Origin: Paenibacillus thermotolerans
GTDB lineage: Bacteria > Bacillota > Bacilli > Paenibacillales > YIM-B00363
DNA: 64,000 nucleotides
NCBI RefSeq assembly: GCF_028745515.1
Contig: NZ_JAQZSG010000007.1
Span: 1-64,000, forward strand
Direction: 5' to 3'
Both the position numbers and the translations under genes were made by a program. Of this stretch, positions 42,178-51,043 are shown in pieces. Positions within the stretch are counted from its first letter, which is position 1, and each line of letters begins with the position of its first letter. The notes below the pieces were generated by a model that saw nothing but the letters and a program-made list of their open reading frames with translations, did no database searches and had not been told where the DNA came from.

Positions 42178-44956
42178 AGAAGCCGATTTACCGGCCGAGA
42201 AGCACAGCTACTATGTGTATCAAGGCTTGCAGGAGCTCGAGGTTCAACTGAATACCGGCTTTACGGCGGTGCGCGACCTGCTGGAGTGCGTACATTCGCA
42301 GCTGAGCGCCGGCAAGTCGGTGATTATGCATATTGCGTATATAGACGAGCAAATCAAGTACTACGTACAATGCGACAGTGCGGAGCTGCTTGACGTTCTG
42401 ATCCAGAGCACGCCGCGCTTGCGATGGACGAAAGAGCGGCAGCCGTTTGACGCTGCATTCGCCGCCGATAAGGTTACGCTTGCCGGCAGCGCCAGCCCGC
42501 TGATTTTGAAGGAGCGGGACGATAACCCCGTGGACGAGCTGATCCGGCTAGCCGGCAAAGAGCCGTTCCTGATTCAAATCAAGCTCGGTGTTGCGGATTC
42601 GGACCATATGAGCCGCCAAATGAGCCTGCTGCAAAAGCATATCAACGAAATTTCCAAAGAGGCGGAGAAGCAGGTCGGCGAGCAAGGAAACTTGGGCGAA
42701 CATCTGCGAAAGCTGTTCGCGGGCGGCGAAAATTTGTCGTATCAGCAAACGAACGCTTCCGCCAAGCAGCAGATGGAAATATTGCAAAATCATTTGTATA
42801 TGCTCACCACCCAAGGAGGAATATTCGCTTCCTCCTTATTTCATATTTACGGCAGCAAGAAAACCGCCCCGGCCATCGCCTCCCATCTGGAGCGGACGTC
42901 CAGAAGATCCGGTTCTCTCAGCCTGTATCGGCTTAGGAAAGGGCAAACGTTTACGTCCGATTACTTGAATTTCGCCAGCGTAAACGGCGTCGCCTCGCTG
43001 ATCGCTCTGCCGATGAAGCCTACACCCGGCTTGAAGCTTAACGTACGCGCGACTTTTGGCGCTGAAGCCGGGGAGACCGCAGATGGAAAGCGGATCGAGC
43101 TCGGAAAGCTCATGACCTCTTACCATACGAATATCCCGGTATCCGTTCCGCTATCCGACTTGACGAAGCATATGTTCATATCCGGCGTTACCGGAAGCGG
43201 AAAAACGAGCACGGTCAAGTCGATGCTCGTTCAAGCCGTTCGGAACAAGGTCCCCTTCCTCGTATTGGAGCCGGCCAAGACGGAGTATAAATATTTGGAC
43301 GCTCAGGTGCCGTCGCTCCGTAGATTCACCTTGGGAATCGAAGGCAGCCTCAGCTTTAAAATCAATCCTTTCGAATTTCCGGCGCATGTCCATATTCAAA
43401 CGCATCTCGATCATTTGAAATCGGTATTTACGGCTGCCTTTCCGATGTACGGGCCGATGCCGTATATTTTGGAGACGTCATTCTATCACATTTACCGCCG
43501 TGCGGGATGGGATTTCGTTTCCGGCCGGAACATCTTTGAAGGGACGCTTGAGCGGGCCGACCTGTTTCCGACGCTTGAGGATCTGTATATGGCCATCGAC
43601 CAAGCGATTGAAGCGGCCGGCTATTCCGCCGATCTGTCCAGCGATATCCGCGGCGCGCTAAAGGTCCGAATCGGCAGTCTGCTGAGCGGCTCGAAAGGGA
43701 CGATGCTGAACACACGGGAAAGCCATTCCGTCGCATCGCTTCTGCAATCGCCGACGATCATGGAGCTGGAGTACATCGGCGACGATCAAGAGAAAGTGTT
43801 CCTTATGGGGCTGCTGCTGATCGCGATCTATGAGCATTATGTTTCCGAGGCGAGGCCGACCGGGGAGCTGAAGCATCTGCTCGTCATTGAAGAAGCGCAC
43901 CGTCTGCTTGAAAACACCCGCCCCAGCGGCAATCAAGAGGTGGCCGATATGAAGGGGAAGGCGGTGGAAGCGTTCAATAATATGCTTTCGGAAATTCGGG
44001 CATACGGCCAAGGCTTGATCGTGGCCGACCAAATTCCGACGAAGCTTTCTCCTGACATAATTAAAAATACGAATATGAAAATCGTACATCGATTGTACGC
44101 CAAGGACGACCGTCAAGTATTGGGAGATTCGATGGGCCTAAGCGAGGAGCAGATGAACGAGCTGCTGCGGCTGAAGCAAGGCGAAGCCGTCGTGTTCCAC
44201 GGAAAGGCGGATGCGCCGATGAAGGTGAGCATCGAGGTCGACCGGTCGATTCTTGCCGAAGATCAGCAGGAGTCGAGAAGGCCGGAGAAAATTCCGCTCG
44301 TTCTCGAAAACTACTTGCTGCAGGACGATTCGTTTCTAAAGACGATTTTCCGGCTCATGAACACCTATTTGCTGTTTCCGGAAGCTGAAGACCGAATGAA
44401 TGAGGAGCTGAAAAGAGAAATTCGATCGGCCGCTCCCGGCATTCTATCGGCTGAGCCGGATTTGCAGCGTCTATGGGCAATGGCGATCGAACGGTATTAT
44501 AAACATACGCGATTGTTCGAACGCGTCGCACACCCTGTTGCGCTCGATTTGATCCGAGGCGTCGAGTCGAGCGGCGATCCGCTTGCTTTCTTTGCGGCAT
44601 GGGCACACACTGCCCTTCCTCTTGCTCAAAGCAAGCATAAAATGGCTCGCTTCTCATCCTTATTCGAACGGTACCGCTTCTTCCGAACGGTTTCGGCGTA
44701 CCGGGAGGATCGGCTGTCCGGTGTGATCGCCAAGATTAAGGAAGGCTTGCATTACGAGAACGCCGCGCTCCATCAACTGCTTCTGAAGCAATCGGAAACA
44801 GGGGCGTTGGTTCGGACGGATTTGCTGAGCGCAGAACAGAAGAAGCAGCTTACCTATGCCATGATGCTTTACGAGTTTGAGGACTATTCATCGCTGCTGG
44901 AAGCTTATTTTGATATACGCTCTGTTGAAATCGCGGGGACGGTGCGGAGCAAATAA
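42158..44956 (+). CDS. HerA/FtsK-like AAA ATPase (DUF87 type)
   Basis: A 932-residue protein with a long N-terminal region (1-330) and a C-terminal ATPase of the HerA family. Walker A is SGVTGSGKTSTV near 342, Walker B LLVIEEAHRLL near 575, and the GLIVADQIPTKLSPDIIKNTNMK stretch matches HerA's sensor region. HerA proteins are hexameric pumps on DNA, and in phage-defence systems they partner with nucleases. The last 200 residues (after about 725) form a helical domain not found in canonical HerA. ATG 42158 sits about 10 bases from AGGGGAG; TTG 42149 is possible. It is the largest member of the operon. Confidence 0.82.
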   Translation: MTFYRIEEADLPAEKHSYYVYQGLQELEVQLNTGFTAVRDLLECVHSQLSAGKSVIMHIAYIDEQIKYYVQCDSAELLDVLIQSTPRLRWTKERQPFDAAFAADKVTLAGSASPLILKERDDNPVDELIRLAGKEPFLIQIKLGVADSDHMSRQMSLLQKHINEISKEAEKQVGEQGNLGEHLRKLFAGGENLSYQQTNASAKQQMEILQNHLYMLTTQGGIFASSLFHIYGSKKTAPAIASHLERTSRRSGSLSLYRLRKGQTFTSDYLNFASVNGVASLIALPMKPTPGLKLNVRATFGAEAGETADGKRIELGKLMTSYHTNIPVSVPLSDLTKHMFISGVTGSGKTSTVKSMLVQAVRNKVPFLVLEPAKTEYKYLDAQVPSLRRFTLGIEGSLSFKINPFEFPAHVHIQTHLDHLKSVFTAAFPMYGPMPYILETSFYHIYRRAGWDFVSGRNIFEGTLERADLFPTLEDLYMAIDQAIEAAGYSADLSSDIRGALKVRIGSLLSGSKGTMLNTRESHSVASLLQSPTIMELEYIGDDQEKVFLMGLLLIAIYEHYVSEARPTGELKHLLVIEEAHRLLENTRPSGNQEVADMKGKAVEAFNNMLSEIRAYGQGLIVADQIPTKLSPDIIKNTNMKIVHRLYAKDDRQVLGDSMGLSEEQMNELLRLKQGEAVVFHGKADAPMKVSIEVDRSILAEDQQESRRPEKIPLVLENYLLQDDSFLKTIFRLMNTYLLFPEAEDRMNEELKREIRSAAPGILSAEPDLQRLWAMAIERYYKHTRLFERVAHPVALDLIRGVESSGDPLAFFAAWAHTALPLAQSKHKMARFSSLFERYRFFRTVSAYREDRLSGVIAKIKEGLHYENAALHQLLLKQSETGALVRTDLLSAEQKKQLTYAMMLYEFEDYSSLLEAYFDIRSVEIAGTVRSK

Positions 44957-44980
44957 AGTATAATGGAAGGAGCGGGCGAT

Positions 44981-45271
44981 ATGAGAATCGTTTTGCTTAT
45001 CGAATGGGTGATTATCGGGCTGCTGGCAGGCGCTGCGCTGAGCGCTTTCTGGGAAAATATTAAAAACTGGATCAAAGGAATCAGCTACAAAATCAAGTCG
45101 TGGTCCCGCATGTACATCCGAAAGTATAACAACCGTCAGCAGATCATTACGATCGAGAGCGAGACGCGGATCGTGGACGAGAGCGAAGTGCCGGAGGAAA
45201 TCCGCGCTCGAACGTATGAGAATAAAGACATTACGCAAAAAGCGAAGCAGTTGGGAGTGCTTCAGCTCTAG
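44981..45271 (+). CDS. Small membrane protein (paralogue 2)
   Basis: A 96-residue protein with one N-terminal transmembrane helix (about 5-24), followed by AFWENIKNWIKG and a C-terminal SETRIVDESEVPEEIRA segment. It is the paralogue of the product at 39728-40081, lacking only part of the middle. ATG 44981 follows GGAAGGAG. The two copies flank the operon's central genes. Confidence 0.75.
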   Translation: MRIVLLIEWVIIGLLAGAALSAFWENIKNWIKGISYKIKSWSRMYIRKYNNRQQIITIESETRIVDESEVPEEIRARTYENKDITQKAKQLGVLQL

Positions 45272-45283
45272 CAAGAGGGGGAT

Positions 45284-45757
45284 ATGATGAACAACGGCGG
45301 CAATAAAAGCTATGAGAAGCATTATTCGGAGGAATCGTTCTGGGATAAGCTGAAGAAGCACGCGATCGACGCGGGCAAGAAGGTCGTATACAGCGCGCTG
45401 CTTTGCTACTATGCGGTACAAAATCCTAATGTCCCGATGAAGGCGAAGCTCATTATTTACGGCGCGCTCGGGTATTTGATATTACCTATCGACCTCGTTC
45501 CGGACATGGTACCGGTGCTCGGCTACGGCGACGACTTGACGGCTTTGCTGTATGCGATCGGGAGCATCGCAGGATATATTAACGAGGACGTCCGCACCAA
45601 CGCGGTTCGAAAAATGCAGGATTGGTTCGGCGACGTTCGGGTGGACGACAAAGATATTATCGAAATCGAAGGAAAAATCGTTGAGGCGGAGAATAGCATA
45701 AACGAGATCGCTCCAAGCGATGAAGATGACGGCGAAGCTGATCGGGCCAAAAAATAG
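45284..45757 (+). CDS. YkvA-family DUF1232 membrane protein
   Basis: A 157-residue protein of the YkvA/DUF1232 family. The family core, two membrane helices around the motif YLILPIDLVPDMVPVLGYGDD, lies at about 60-95. The tail is acidic. In characterised systems the domain associates with the membrane, but its chemistry is unknown. It is the last gene of the nine-gene run; the T-box for proS follows. Confidence 0.85.
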   Translation: MMNNGGNKSYEKHYSEESFWDKLKKHAIDAGKKVVYSALLCYYAVQNPNVPMKAKLIIYGALGYLILPIDLVPDMVPVLGYGDDLTALLYAIGSIAGYINEDVRTNAVRKMQDWFGDVRVDDKDIIEIEGKIVEAENSINEIAPSDEDDGEADRAKK

Positions 45758-45793
45758 TTGAGAAACGGAGGAGGCCTACATGTGAGCGCCTTC

Positions 45794-45822
45794 TTGACGA
45801 TTCGGCCATCATGTAGTAAATT
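45794..45822 (+). promoter_or_regulatory. Promoter of the T-box and proS transcript
   Basis: TTGACG and TAAATT are 17 bases apart, close to the sigma-A consensus (-35 5/6, -10 4/6). Start site expected near 45829, just before the T-box leader. A CTACATG/CATGTAG inverted repeat (about 45777-45816) spans it. Confidence 0.6.
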
Positions 45823-45828
45823 AGTTCC

Positions 45829-46074
45829 AATTTATTGTTCCAAAGGCGTTGACCAAAGACAAGGCATTCTCTAAATCTGCATTCCAGAGAGGAAATCCAA
45901 GGCTGAAAGATTTCCCGCCGACCCAATGCCCTCCCGCTTTGAGAGCTGCAGCGGCGAACAAGAAGTATCCGCTGCCGGTGTCGGCCGTTATCCGAGAGAG
46001 GGTCGCCCGTGTTGAACGGCGGCCGAATTAGGGTGGTACCACGACACATTCGTCCCTGACGGATGTGTTTTTTT
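45829..46074 (+). promoter_or_regulatory. T-box riboswitch leader for prolyl-tRNA synthetase
   Basis: A T-box senses uncharged tRNA. The hallmark AGGGTGGTACCACG lies at 46030-46043. Its antiterminator bulge TGGT would pair with the tRNA acceptor end ACCA, fitting tRNA-Pro, whose discriminator base is A. Stem I is closed by GGCATT (45863-45868) and AATGCC (45925-45930) and contains proline codons CCG/CCC on its 3' side; I cannot tell which is the specifier. The terminator ACACATTCGTC/GACGGATGTGT at 46044-46068 is followed by TTTTTTT. Confidence 0.93.
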
Positions 46075-46109
46075 ATTTTCTCTAATAAAGATGAAGGGTG
46101 GTCCATGCA

Positions 46110-47411
46110 ATGAGACAGTCGGCTTTATTTGTAAATACGCTAAGGGAAGCTCCGTCCGACGCCGAAATCGCCAGTCATCGATTGCTGCTGAAGGCCGGGT
46201 TGATCAGGCAGCTTGCAGCCGGAATCTATACGTATTTGCCGCTTGCAAGGCGGGTGCTGCGCAAGCTCGAGCGGATCGTGCACGAGGAAATGGACCGGGC
46301 GGGAGCGCAGGAGATTTTGATGCCGGCACTGCAGCCCGCGGAATTATGGAAGGAATCCGGAAGGTACGACGTCTACGGGCAGGAGCTGATCCGGCTAACA
46401 GACCGCCACGAGAGACAATTTGCGTTAGGTCCTACTCACGAAGAGGTCATAACGGAATTAGTAAAGAACGAGATCGGCACCTACCGCAAGCTGCCGGTTA
46501 CGCTATATCAATTGCAAACGAAGTTTCGGGACGAACGGCGTCCCCGATTCGGGCTGCTGCGCGGCAGGGAGTTTTTGATGAAAGACGCGTATTCGTTCGA
46601 TACGAGCTTGGAAGGGCTGGATCGTTCCTATCGGACGATGTTTGATGCATACATGCGTATATTCGAGCGGTGCGGACTTCGATTTCGCGCCGTAGAGGCC
46701 GATGCGGGCGCGATCGGCGGAGAGGGCGGAACACATGAGTTTATGGCGCTAGCCGATATCGGCGAAGATACGATCGTCGCTTGCGATCGCTGCGGTTATG
46801 CGGCAAATTTGGAAATCGTTCAAGCCGGTGCGGGGAATTCGCAAGCGTTAAACGAAGGGGATTCATGTCCGCATTGTCTGAACGGCGAATTGATATTTTC
46901 CAAAGCGATCGAGCTGGGGCACGTCTTCAAGCTAGGGACGAAATACAGTGAAAAGCTCGGCGCATTGTTTTCGGATTCGAACGGCACGAAGCGGCCCGTT
47001 GTGATGGGGTGCTACGGAATCGGCGTTTCCCGCATGGCGGCGGCGATCGTGGAACAAAATCACGATGAGAAGGGCATCATTTGGCCTATGGCCGTTGCTC
47101 CCTATCATGTCCATATGATTCCGGTATCGGCTCGGGACGGAATGCAGATGGAGGCTGCGGAACAAATATATGAACGGCTGAAACATCAAGGAATCGAAGT
47201 TTTGATCGACGATAGAGACGAGCGGGCAGGTGTAAAATTCAACGATTCCGACCTGATCGGAATTCCGATCCGGATGATCGCCGGCAAACAGTCGGCGAGT
47301 GGAATCGTCGAATTCGAAGAACGCGGAGCCGGCGAAAAACAAGAGATGCAAATCGAAGATGCAATAGCCCGTATCAGTAAGTTAGTATATGGTTACGGAA
47401 CTGTTGGATAA
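46110..47411 (+). CDS. proS: Prolyl-tRNA synthetase, short form lacking the editing insertion
   Basis: Class II synthetase that charges tRNA-Pro. Motif 2 ([21 protein letters not shown]) and motif 3 ([17 protein letters not shown]) are intact, as is the C-terminal anticodon-binding domain ([26 protein letters not shown]). At 433 residues it is about 130 shorter than standard bacterial ProRS. The missing piece is the INS editing domain normally found after motif 2. In its place are only about 50 residues with two CxxC pairs (CDRC and CPHC) that could bind zinc. It may therefore not clear misacylated Ala-tRNA-Pro. ATG 46110 preferred over GTG 46098. T-box controlled. Confidence 0.93.
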   Translation: MRQSALFVNTLREAPSDAEIASHRLLLKAGLIRQLAAGIYTYLPLARRVLRKLERIVHEEMDRAGAQEILMPALQPAELWKESGRYDVYGQELIRLTDRHERQFALGPTHEEVITELVKNEIGTYRKLPVTLYQLQTKFRDERRPRFGLLRGREFLMKDAYSFDTSLEGLDRSYRTMFDAYMRIFERCGLRFRAVEADAGAIGGEGGTHEFMALADIGEDTIVACDRCGYAANLEIVQAGAGNSQALNEGDSCPHCLNGELIFSKAIELGHVFKLGTKYSEKLGALFSDSNGTKRPVVMGCYGIGVSRMAAAIVEQNHDEKGIIWPMAVAPYHVHMIPVSARDGMQMEAAEQIYERLKHQGIEVLIDDRDERAGVKFNDSDLIGIPIRMIAGKQSASGIVEFEERGAGEKQEMQIEDAIARISKLVYGYGTVG

Positions 47412-47448
47412 CATACTGCGATGAAATATTGACCAGGAGGATTCCCCT

Positions 47449-48552
47449 ATGAGCGACAATCAACTTACTCTATCGGAAGCTTATTACGCATCCGCCCATC
47501 CGTTAATCGGAAACGGGAAAAGAAACGTTCAAGTGCTGAAGGAAGCATTCGATAATATGAACGGCGATCTCGACAGCGATCTGTACGGCTCCGGCGAAAT
47601 GATCGAAGCGTTCCAGCGGAAAATGGCGGAGCTTCTCGGGAAACCATCGGCCGTGTTTTTCCCGAGCGGTACGATGGCGCAGCAAATTGCTTTGCGGATC
47701 TGGTGCGACCGCCGAGGGATCAAGAAGGTGGCGTATCATCCGCTATGCCATCTGGAAATTCACGAGCAGCGAGGATTGCATGAATTGCACCATATAGAGG
47801 CCGTTCTGTTGGGCGACCGGGACCGGCTTATTCGATTGGACGATGTGCTGAATTTGGGCGAGGACATCTCTTGCTTGCTGCTTGAGCTGCCCCAGCGAGA
47901 AATCGGGGGACAATTGCCCGAATATGCGGAACTGGAAAACATTGCGGCGGTTTGCAGAGAAAGAGGAATAAAGCTGCATTTGGACGGTGCACGGCTTTTT
48001 GAAATTCTCCCCTACTATGAAAAGACGGCAACGGAAATTTGCAGCTTGTTCGACAGCGTGTATATTTCGTTCTACAAAGGCATCGGAGGCATTGCGGGAG
48101 CAATTGTTGCCGGTCCGGAGGACTTTGCGGACGAATCGAAAATTTGGAAAAGGCGCCACGGCGGCGATTTAATCAGCTTATATCCTTATATCGTAAGCGC
48201 GGACTACTATATGGAACGAAGATTGCCGTTGATGCGGCAGTATTATGAGCAGGCGAAGGAGCTTGCCGCTCTATATAATCAATGCTTCGGCATCGCGACC
48301 CGGCCGGAACATCCGGTTTCGAATATGTTTCACGTTCATGTCGGCTTATCGAAGGCGGAGCTTGAACCGATTCTGATTTCGGTTTACAGCGAGAGCGGTA
48401 TCGGACTTACGCCTAGAATTAACGAAACCGGGGATCAAAGCTGCTATTTCGAGGTCAATATCGGCGACAAATATAGCGAGGCTCCCAAGGATCGGCTGCA
48501 TACCGCTTTTCGGCTGTTGGATCAGAAATTGAGTAAGAACGGGGGCGTGTGA
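47449..48552 (+). CDS. Threonine-aldolase-like PLP enzyme (beta-eliminating lyase family)
   Basis: A 367-residue fold-type I PLP enzyme that would cleave a beta-hydroxy amino acid to glycine plus aldehyde. Key points are the DLDSDLYGSGEM start, FFPSGTMAQQIAL phosphate loop, LHLDGARLFE (Asp that holds the PLP ring), and SFYKGIGGIAGA with the PLP lysine. Its partner genes do not fix the substrate. RBS CAGGAGG. It is transcribed between proS and the SDR gene. Confidence 0.85.
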   Translation: MSDNQLTLSEAYYASAHPLIGNGKRNVQVLKEAFDNMNGDLDSDLYGSGEMIEAFQRKMAELLGKPSAVFFPSGTMAQQIALRIWCDRRGIKKVAYHPLCHLEIHEQRGLHELHHIEAVLLGDRDRLIRLDDVLNLGEDISCLLLELPQREIGGQLPEYAELENIAAVCRERGIKLHLDGARLFEILPYYEKTATEICSLFDSVYISFYKGIGGIAGAIVAGPEDFADESKIWKRRHGGDLISLYPYIVSADYYMERRLPLMRQYYEQAKELAALYNQCFGIATRPEHPVSNMFHVHVGLSKAELEPILISVYSESGIGLTPRINETGDQSCYFEVNIGDKYSEAPKDRLHTAFRLLDQKLSKNGGV

Positions 48553-48556
48553 GACC

Positions 48557-49471
48557 ATGGCACAATGGACGACAGATCAAATCGGTAGCATGGAAGGGAA
48601 AACGATTGTAGTAACCGGCGGCGGCAGCGGGATCGGGTTCGAAGCGGCGAGCGTGCTTGCTTCCAAGGGCGCGGAAGTCATTTTGGCGGTCCGCAACGAA
48701 GAAAAAGGGAACCGGGCTGCGAAACAAATCCATGCTAACGATCCGCATGCGAAGGTAAGCGTGATGCACTTGGACCTTGGGGATTTAAGCAGCGTAAAGC
48801 AGTTTGCGGAGCAGTTCTCGGATCGCTTTAATCGGCTGGACGTGTTGATTAATAATGCGGGCGTCATGATTCCTCCTTACCGCAAGACGAAGGACGGCTT
48901 CGAGCTGCAATTCGGCACGAACCATCTAGGCCACTTCGCGTTAACCGGCAGGCTGCTCCCGGCTCTGCTCGCGGCACCCGGGTCGCGGATCGTGACGGTA
49001 AGCAGCATTGCAAGCCGTGGAGGGACGATTCATTTCGATAATTTGGACGGCCGCAACGGGTACAGCACCTTTAAGTTTTACCAGCAAAGCAAGCTTGCGA
49101 ATTTGCTGTTCGCGGTCGAGCTTCAGCATCGGCTGCTGCGAAGCGGCGCGGAGACGATCAGCGTATGCTGTCATCCCGGCATTTCGTCGACGAATTTGTT
49201 GTCGCGCGGCTCCGGCAAAGAGGCGGGACGGTTCATGAAGCTGGCGATGGGGCTGGTGAGCCAGCCTGCGGCCATGGGAGCGTTGCCGACATTGTATGCC
49301 GCAACCGATCCGGACCTCCGGGGCGGCGAGTTCATCGGGCCGGACGGCAAAGGGAACCGCAAAGGGTACCCGGCGGTTACAGGGGAAGAGAAGAAGCTGT
49401 TTAATGCGCCCGTGGCGGAGCGGCTTTGGGCGGTGTCGGAACAGCTGACGGGTGTGACATATCCGCTTTAA
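48557..49471 (+). CDS. Short-chain dehydrogenase/reductase, retinol-dehydrogenase-like
   Basis: A 304-residue NAD(P)-dependent oxidoreductase of the classical SDR type. The nucleotide motif VVTGGGSGIG, LINNAG motif, catalytic Ser in VTVSSIAS and YQQSK (Tyr-x3-Lys) are all present. Residues 1-12 precede the Rossmann fold. Substrate unknown; similar proteins reduce lipids or quinones. Start ATG 4 bases after the previous stop suggests co-transcription. Confidence 0.85.
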   Translation: MAQWTTDQIGSMEGKTIVVTGGGSGIGFEAASVLASKGAEVILAVRNEEKGNRAAKQIHANDPHAKVSVMHLDLGDLSSVKQFAEQFSDRFNRLDVLINNAGVMIPPYRKTKDGFELQFGTNHLGHFALTGRLLPALLAAPGSRIVTVSSIASRGGTIHFDNLDGRNGYSTFKFYQQSKLANLLFAVELQHRLLRSGAETISVCCHPGISSTNLLSRGSGKEAGRFMKLAMGLVSQPAAMGALPTLYAATDPDLRGGEFIGPDGKGNRKGYPAVTGEEKKLFNAPVAERLWAVSEQLTGVTYPL

Positions 49472-49514
49472 ACAGGCTGAGCATCCTGAGGTTCCGGCTG
49501 TATTTGCAGTAAGA

Positions 49515-49653
49515 CGAGTTTGTCAGCAATATTGACTAATTTGTCAGCGGGCGCTGACTATTTTGTCAATCGCATTGTCATTTGCCTTCACGAGTCAATC
49601 GAATTGACAAATTAGTCAATCTACGCTGACAAATTTGTCAATTTGACTGACAA
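49515..49653. repeat. Cluster of TTGTCA/TGACAA repeats with a 16-bp inverted repeat
   Basis: The sequence ATTGACTAATTTGTCA at 49531-49546 is repeated exactly in inverted orientation at 49605-49620, and several further copies of TTTGTCA or TGACAAA surround them. It occupies the space between convergent genes. It is not a CRISPR (no constant repeat or spacer length) and not a terminator. It may be a nucleoid- or regulator-binding array or a remnant mobile repeat. Confidence 0.6.
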
Positions 49654-49713
49654 CTCGGAGCGAAACAAGATAGAAGACGAAATGAGAAGAGGGAAGGGGA
49701 GAGAAGGGGAGAC

Positions 49714-49740
49714 AAAAAAACTCCCCCATCGTAGGGGGAG
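49714..49740 (-). terminator. Terminator of the MurA-like/DeoR transcript
   Basis: Read on the minus strand, CTCCCCC/GGGGGAG forms a 7-bp GC stem followed by seven T. It begins 5 bases after the MurA stop codon. Confidence 0.85.
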
Positions 49741-49744
49741 TCCG

Positions 49745-51043
49745 TCAATTGCTTAATCGGAGACCGGAACCGAAATCCGAAGCTTCGTCCGTGTCGTACA
49801 GGCTAATGTCGGCGCCGAGCGCGCGGAACGATCCGACGACGTCTTCGTAGCCCCGATCGATATGCTGCACGCCGGCAATCGTAGTCGTGCCTTCCGCACA
49901 AAGCCCCGCGAGAATCAAGCATATTCCCGCCCTCACATCCGATGCATGCACCAGCGTGCCGTGCAGCGGCTGGCCGCCCTGGATAAACGCGACGCCTGAG
50001 CGCACCTTGATATGGGCGCCCATTCGAATGAGTTGATAGGCGTGATTGAATCGGCCGGGGTAAATGCGCTCCCCGATGATGCTTTTGCCGCGGGCTTGCG
50101 TCAGCAATGCGGTCAAGGGCTGCTGCAAATCGGTGGCGAAGCCCGGATACATCGCGGTTCTCACCCGCGTCGCACGCAGCAAGCCGTTGGAATGAGCCGT
50201 GACGGTCTGCTCGCCGACGCCGATTTCCAGACCGATTTCGCTAAGCTTGGCGATGCACGACGAAAGATGCTCCGGAATGACGTTCTCAACGGTGATCGAA
50301 CCGCCGGACACGCCCGAAGCCATCAAGAAGGCTCCCGCTATGAGCCGATCCGGAATGACGGTATACGTGCATCCGTGCAAAGCGGAAACGCCTTCGATGC
50401 GGATCGTGTCCGTTCCGGCTCCGGTAATTTTGGCGCCCATCTGATTCAACAGGTTCGCCGTATCCGTCACTTCGGGGTCCCGAGCCGCATTCAACAGCAC
50501 GGTCGTGCCCTTCGCCCGAACGGCGGCCAGCATTACGTTTATCGTGGCCCCGCTGGTGATCATATCGAAATAGACGGTCGCTCCTCTTAATTGTTTCGCT
50601 TCCACCGTGTAATGACGATCAAAGAACGTGAACGTCGCGCCCATCATCTTTAACGCTTTCACGTGCTGGTCCATCGGCCGGCTTACGAAGTCGTCTCCGC
50701 CCGGATAGCCTACCGACACTTTGCCGAACTTGGCAAGCAGGGAGCCTACAAAATAGTAGGCGGCCCGGAACGAGGAAGATTTCTCCGGATCCAAATTCGC
50801 GTCGCTTATCGTTCTCGGGTCGATCACGACGGCGCCGGAGGCGTCGCGTTCGGACTTCAATCCGATTTCTCGTCCGATATCGTAAATGACTCTTACATCG
50901 GCAATATTCGGGATGCCCAGAAGCGTTACCGGCTCATCCGCCAGACAGGCGGCGGCAAGCAATGCGAGGGAGCTGTTTTTAGAGCCCGGTATTTTCACGC
51001 TGCCGTGCAAAGGGGTGGACCGTTTCACTTGGATCGCTTTCAT
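49745..51043 (-). CDS. MurA-type enolpyruvyl transferase with Asp in place of the catalytic Cys
   Basis: UDP-N-acetylglucosamine 1-carboxyvinyltransferase, first committed step of peptidoglycan. The two-domain fold is complete (432 residues); the Lys22-Asn23 pair in PGSKNS and the Asp of GFATDLQQP are present. The substrate loop reads PGGDDFVSRP: position 117, equal to Cys115 of E. coli, is Asp. Asp is known to allow catalysis while blocking fosfomycin, as in mycobacteria. Compared with housekeeping MurA the loop is also otherwise altered. It overlaps the upstream DeoR gene by 65 bases, ATG behind GGAGGAG, so it is probably a paralogue under DeoR control. A dedicated, regulated role is likely. 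Confidence 0.9.
   Translation of the reverse strand: MKAIQVKRSTPLHGSVKIPGSKNSSLALLAAACLADEPVTLLGIPNIADVRVIYDIGREIGLKSERDASGAVVIDPRTISDANLDPEKSSSFRAAYYFVGSLLAKFGKVSVGYPGGDDFVSRPMDQHVKALKMMGATFTFFDRHYTVEAKQLRGATVYFDMITSGATINVMLAAVRAKGTTVLLNAARDPEVTDTANLLNQMGAKITGAGTDTIRIEGVSALHGCTYTVIPDRLIAGAFLMASGVSGGSITVENVIPEHLSSCIAKLSEIGLEIGVGEQTVTAHSNGLLRATRVRTAMYPGFATDLQQPLTALLTQARGKSIIGERIYPGRFNHAYQLIRMGAHIKVRSGVAFIQGGQPLHGTLVHASDVRAGICLILAGLCAEGTTTIAGVQHIDRGYEDVVGSFRALGADISLYDTDEASDFGSGLRLSN

Noticed and set aside
45777-45816. Terminator after the YkvA gene
   Set aside because: The CTACATG/CATGTAG repeat has a large loop and no T run, and it spans a promoter.
49515-49653. CRISPR-like repeat array
   Set aside because: Repeat units are 6-16 bases, occur in both orientations and have irregular spacing; no cas gene is near.
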